From: Terribacillus saccharophilus
GTDB lineage: Bacteria > Bacillota > Bacilli > Bacillales > Amphibacillaceae
Direction: 5' to 3'
DNA: 64,000 bases
Assembly: GCF_002272745.1 (NCBI RefSeq)
Contig: NZ_NPBD01000007.1
Coordinates: 310,001 to 374,000, forward strand
Shown: positions 61,092 to 64,000 of the stretch, piece after piece
Layout of the letters: each line of letters starts with the position of its first letter
Numbering within the stretch: the first letter of the stretch is position 1
The notes under the pieces: generated by a model
Told to the model about the DNA's origin: nothing
Seen by the model: only the letters and a program-made list of their open reading frames with translations
The model's database searches: none
Position numbers and translations under genes: made by a program

Positions 61092-61276
61092 TACAAAACC
61101 TCCGAATGGTGTTTGAATAGGGTTGTTCCTGGGAACATATAATGATAATTTTTTGTAAACTATCCTCTAGAGATTGTAAACTTTTTATTAATAATTATCA
61201 ACGTTTTCGTTAGATTTTTGTCGTATGAGGTACACTTTGTCACTATTTGTTATAGTTGTATAGAAGGGGTGAAATT

Positions 61277-61573
61277 ATGCAGATCTCCATTACAAAGCCC
61301 GCATCAAACTGGTTTGTTCAAGAAATGGACCTTGAACCGGGCAGTGCTGTACGTTTTTATGTTCGCTATGGCGGGATTGGCGGCATTATAGAAGGGTTTT
61401 CACTTGGCATTTCCGCGGAACAGCCAAATGATCCAATTATGACTGAGGAAGTACAAGGAATCACATTCTTCGTCGAACGTTCTGATGCATGGTATTTTGA
61501 AGGGGTAGACTTGAGCGTTAAGTATTCACGTAAATGGGACGATATCCAATACGAATATCCTCCGCATAATTGA
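61277..61573 (+). CDS. HesB/YneR-like protein without Cys
   Basis: A 98-residue protein of the HesB/IscA fold (MQISITKPASNWFVQEMDL, YGGIGGIIEGFSLGISAE, ITFFVERSDAWYFEGVDLSVKYSRKW). Classical IscA scaffolds have three Cys for iron-sulfur clusters, whereas this protein has none, as in the B. subtilis YneR subgroup, so a cluster-binding role is unlikely. AAGGGGTGAA precedes the ATG. Monocistronic, ending at a terminator. Confidence 0.85.
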   Translation: MQISITKPASNWFVQEMDLEPGSAVRFYVRYGGIGGIIEGFSLGISAEQPNDPIMTEEVQGITFFVERSDAWYFEGVDLSVKYSRKWDDIQYEYPPHN

Positions 61574-61615
61574 AAAAATGAGCAAGAGCCAGTATAGGCT
61601 CTTGCTCATTTTTTA
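61573..61615. terminator. Terminator between the HesB-like gene and the M20 peptidase gene
   Basis: AAAAAATGAGCAAGAGCC and GGCTCTTGCTCATTTTTT form a long stem around AGTATA; it overlaps the 3' end of the convergent peptidase gene. Confidence 0.95.
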
Positions 61616-62857
61616 GTTTCGGATAGGAAGCAGTGGTGCGACAGAATCTTTTATGCCAACCATCCCAAGCAGGGCAAGCAAAATTCGCTGCGGTCCGTAG
61701 AAGGCATCAGTCGGATCGAAGAATTCCTCCAGCGTATGGTGTCCGCCGCTGTTACCGCCACCGCCGAGTGTAAGAGCAGGAATACCCAGGCTGATTGGGA
61801 CATTTGCATCGGTACTAAGCGGTTCTTCTCGTTCGACCTCAATTCCGAGAACTTCAGCCGCCTGCAGTGCAATATGACGAATCGGGGCATCTTTTGGCTG
61901 GCTGCCTGCAGGTCTGTCTCCGACGAGCTCTGTCGTAACTGAAATGCTGCCTGGCTGCTGTCGTGCTTCGCCTTCAGCCTGTGCTGCTTCCTCAATAATT
62001 GCAAGTGCGTTAGACTCCAGTTCTGCTAGAGCTTCGCTGGAAACAGAGCGTAAATCCAGCTGGAATCCTGCATGTTGGGCAATAGTATTGATGGATGTAC
62101 CGCCATGAATCGTGCCGACATTGTATGTTGTCTTCGGATCTTTAGGAACGGTCAAATCTGCTAATGCAGCTATAGCGCGACCTGCTGCATGGATGGCGCT
62201 TGAAGTGCCAAAGTCACCAAAGCTATGTCCGCCTTTTCCTTTGAAGGTTACATTATAGCGCTTGCTTCCGACACCACAGTAAATCAAGTCGCCAGGGGAT
62301 CCTGGCTCTACAGAAATGAAGCCATCCACATATGTATTGTCTCGGAAATATGCTTTCATACCGCGTAAATCACCTAAACCTTCTTCGCCGACATCAGCGA
62401 GGAAGACGATATCTCCTTCTGTTTCGATCTTATTTTCTTCCAAAGTACGCAACAAGGTCAGTAAAACTGCCAAGCCGCGTCCGTCATCACCGATTCCAGG
62501 AGCGTAGACGATTCCATCTTCTATTTTGGCTTTCACATTTGTACCAGCAGGGAAGACTGTATCCAAATGAGCTGCAATGACAACCGTGGGTCCGCTACCG
62601 CTGCCTTTTCGTATGCCATATACATTTCCTTCGTCATCTGTTTTTAAGTCTTCCAAGCCGAATGCTGCCAGTTTCTCCTTAAAATAAGATGCACGAATTT
62701 CTTCTTTGAATGGAGGTGCCTCCACTTCCGTTACTTCTATCTGATCCTTTGTCGTCTGTTCATTATCCTGTTTGAGAAAATACAGTGCGTCACGTACTTG
62801 CTGCAGATCCAGAAGCTGTTCGAATTCCTTTGCGAATACCTTGCTGGTTGATGTCAT
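61613..62857 (-). CDS. M20-family metallopeptidase
   Basis: A 414-residue zinc hydrolase of the M20 family. Metal ligands appear in VIAAHLDTVFPAG (His, Asp), GIGDDGRGLAVL (bridging Asp), ADVGEEGLGDLRG (Glu) and the C-terminal GGGGNSGGHHTLEEFF (His). The dimerisation region holds GKGGHSFGDFGTSSAIHA. It cleaves a peptide or N-acyl amino acid, but the specificity is not clear; it differs from PepT. GCAGGGGA precedes the ATG at 62857. Monocistronic. Confidence 0.9.
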   Translation of the reverse strand: MTSTSKVFAKEFEQLLDLQQVRDALYFLKQDNEQTTKDQIEVTEVEAPPFKEEIRASYFKEKLAAFGLEDLKTDDEGNVYGIRKGSGSGPTVVIAAHLDTVFPAGTNVKAKIEDGIVYAPGIGDDGRGLAVLLTLLRTLEENKIETEGDIVFLADVGEEGLGDLRGMKAYFRDNTYVDGFISVEPGSPGDLIYCGVGSKRYNVTFKGKGGHSFGDFGTSSAIHAAGRAIAALADLTVPKDPKTTYNVGTIHGGTSINTIAQHAGFQLDLRSVSSEALAELESNALAIIEEAAQAEGEARQQPGSISVTTELVGDRPAGSQPKDAPIRHIALQAAEVLGIEVEREEPLSTDANVPISLGIPALTLGGGGNSGGHHTLEEFFDPTDAFYGPQRILLALLGMVGIKDSVAPLLPIRN

Positions 62858-63068
62858 ATATTCCCCTGCTTTCCTATGGTATACGTGTACTGTAACACAA
62901 AATCTCAATATACTGACAATTTAAACTGCGTAAATAGTCGAAAAGTAACGATTTGTTCTAATTTTATATTTACAAGGCATAAGATGTTATGTAAAATAAG
63001 TGCACCGGAATGAATAATTATAGATTTTATTGCAAGTTTACAATATAGATAGAAAAGGGGCATCAACT

Positions 63069-63878
63069 ATGAAATCAGTAAAAAAGCTCGTGGCAGCAGC
63101 TGGACTTGTTAGTGTTTTATTCTTAAGTGCATGTATATCTAATAACGAATCAAGCGGTTCTGGTGCTGAGGAAAAGCTTACTATCGGAACAGAAGCGACT
63201 TTCGCTCCTTTCGAATCCATGGAAGGTGATAAAATTGTTGGATTTGATGCAGATTTGCTAGACGCAATTATGAAAGAAGCAGGAATCGATTATGAATTCC
63301 AAAACACTGGCTGGGATCCAATGCTTGTCGGAGTAGAGAATGAGACGCTGCAAGCTGGAATGGCTGGTATCACAATAACGGATGAAAGAAAAGAAACGTA
63401 TGACTTCTCCGCTCCTTATTTCGAAGCAACACAGGTTATCGCTGTACCGGAAGGAACGGATATCCAATCAGGTGAGGATATCAAAGGGATGAGAATCGGA
63501 GTACAGAACGGTACGACTGGTGATGAAGCTGCACAGAAACTCGTTGGGGAGAACAGCAGTGATCTTTCTAAGTACGATTCATCAGCAGCAACCATGATGG
63601 CTTTGCAGAACGGTGACGTAGAGGCTGTAGTGACAGATATCGCAGTAGCTCAGCATTATGTAAAAAATAATCCTGATGCCAACATTACTCTAATTGAAGA
63701 TGAAGATAATTTTGAGCAGGAATATTACGGAATGCTGCTTCCGAAAGACAGCGAGCATAAAGAGAAAATAGATGAAGCGATCCAAACGATTATGGAGAAT
63801 GGAACGTATGAGGAAATCTATCAAGAGTGGTTTGAAGGCACACCGGATATTGAAGCACTGGAAAGCGCACAGCCATAA
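63069..63878 (+). CDS. Polar amino-acid ABC transporter substrate-binding lipoprotein
   Basis: A 269-residue receptor with a lipoprotein signal (LFLSAC, Cys at residue 20) and a family 3 binding domain: LTIGTEATFAPFESMEGDKIVGFDADLLDAIM, GITITDERKETYDFSAPYF and IGVQNGTTGDEAAQ. It resembles glutamine/arginine receptors of the GlnH/ArtP type. AAAAGGGG precedes the ATG. A stem-loop and then a permease follow, whose gene runs off the window. Confidence 0.88.
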   Translation: MKSVKKLVAAAGLVSVLFLSACISNNESSGSGAEEKLTIGTEATFAPFESMEGDKIVGFDADLLDAIMKEAGIDYEFQNTGWDPMLVGVENETLQAGMAGITITDERKETYDFSAPYFEATQVIAVPEGTDIQSGEDIKGMRIGVQNGTTGDEAAQKLVGENSSDLSKYDSSAATMMALQNGDVEAVVTDIAVAQHYVKNNPDANITLIEDEDNFEQEYYGMLLPKDSEHKEKIDEAIQTIMENGTYEEIYQEWFEGTPDIEALESAQP

Positions 63879-63886
63879 GAAGAATC

Positions 63887-63920
63887 ATATAGCGTAACGA
63901 CAACAACCGTTACGCTATAT
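63887..63920 (+). other. Intercistronic stem-loop after the amino-acid receptor gene
   Basis: Arms ATATAGCGTAACG and CGTTACGCTATAT pair perfectly around eight bases but lack a T run. It may stabilise the receptor mRNA or act as a partial terminator so that receptor exceeds permease. Confidence 0.7.
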
Positions 63921-63958
63921 TTACGTTTTGATTTATTAGCTATACTGAGGTGAGAGAA

Positions 63959-64000
63959 ATGGATTTTAGATGGGAAATCATTAGTGAATATTTACCTTTC
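63959..64000 (+). CDS. Amino-acid ABC transporter permease, truncated by window end
   Basis: Fourteen codons, MDFRWEIISEYLPF, starting at an ATG eight bases after GAGGTGAG. This N-terminus matches the usual start of GlnP/ArtQ-like permeases (W-x-I-I-x-E-Y-L-P-F). The remainder lies outside the window; identification rests on the position after the receptor gene and this motif. Confidence 0.75.
   Translation, partial: MDFRWEIISEYLPF

Noticed and set aside
61140..61200. Two TTTACA hexamers on the minus strand upstream of the DUF47-pit operon as a PhoP box
   Set aside because: Their start-to-start distance is 21 bases rather than 11 or 22, and only two hexamers are present.
1..64000. Search for CRISPR arrays, IS elements, prophage, tRNA and rRNA
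   Set aside because: No regularly spaced repeats, transposase or integrase motifs, or RNA-gene signatures were seen in reading the window.

Overview
The window is a chromosomal segment of a low-to-moderate GC Gram-positive bacterium, almost certainly Bacillaceae (a Terribacillus/Virgibacillus-like genus is a guess). Reasons: strong AGGAGG-type ribosome binding sites, a SAM (S-box) riboswitch, TnrA and MhqR orthologues sitting beside their textbook operators, CcpA cre sites, an LPDTA sortase signal, and many proteins close to Bacillus subtilis BdhA, IolS, DhaS, MhqD, PepT, UvsE, TnrA and YdfJ. I see no rRNA, tRNA, CRISPR, phage or insertion sequence. Most genes are ordinary housekeeping, transport and stress genes in short operons closed by clear terminators.

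Layout. 1-5.8 kb: 3' end of purT, a small overlapping gene, a UMF1-type MFS protein, a soluble PAS chemoreceptor, azlCD. 5.8-15.7 kb: galactarate dehydratase under a perfect cre site, an MFS exporter, a cystine-type ABC importer (tcyABC-like), an SDR, a LysR regulator divergent from butanediol dehydrogenase, iolS. 15.8-24 kb: an MMPL exporter with its TetR repressor and two matching operators, a hydrolase, dhaS, mhqD-mhqR with operator, pepT. 24-31 kb: FAD oxidoreductase, esterase, MFS, czcD-czrA with operator, SulP transporter.

31-43 kb is the most accessory-looking part. It holds a cell-wall-anchored subtilase with acidic modules and an LPDTA signal, followed directly by the decayed remains of a second subtilase; uvsE; a five-gene cassette DUF4178-PspA-DUF4247 lipoprotein-DUF350-membrane spermidine-synthase-like protein; an Lrp regulator; then agmatine deiminase and N-carbamoylputrescine amidase (putrescine synthesis); and a frameshifted ynfA (UPF0060) pseudogene. 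The membrane-stress/polyamine cassette is the best candidate for an incompletely described system.

43-64 kb: an osmoprotectant ABC importer whose first permease seems to start with ATT, a lone PTS IIC protein, a BASS symporter, a ZIP-like protein, two small genes of 36 and 46 codons, ugpCAEB behind a PhoP-box-like array and divergent from a glycerophosphodiesterase, a sigma-B-type promoter before a GlsB-like gene, tnrA behind a TnrA box, metQNP under an S-box, a Pit phosphate transporter with its DUF47 partner, an M20 peptidase, and a polar amino-acid ABC operon cut by the window end. Phosphate (ugp, GDPD, pit), nitrogen (tnrA, azlCD, amino-acid ABC) and sulfur (metQNP, tcyABC, SulP) acquisition are all represented.
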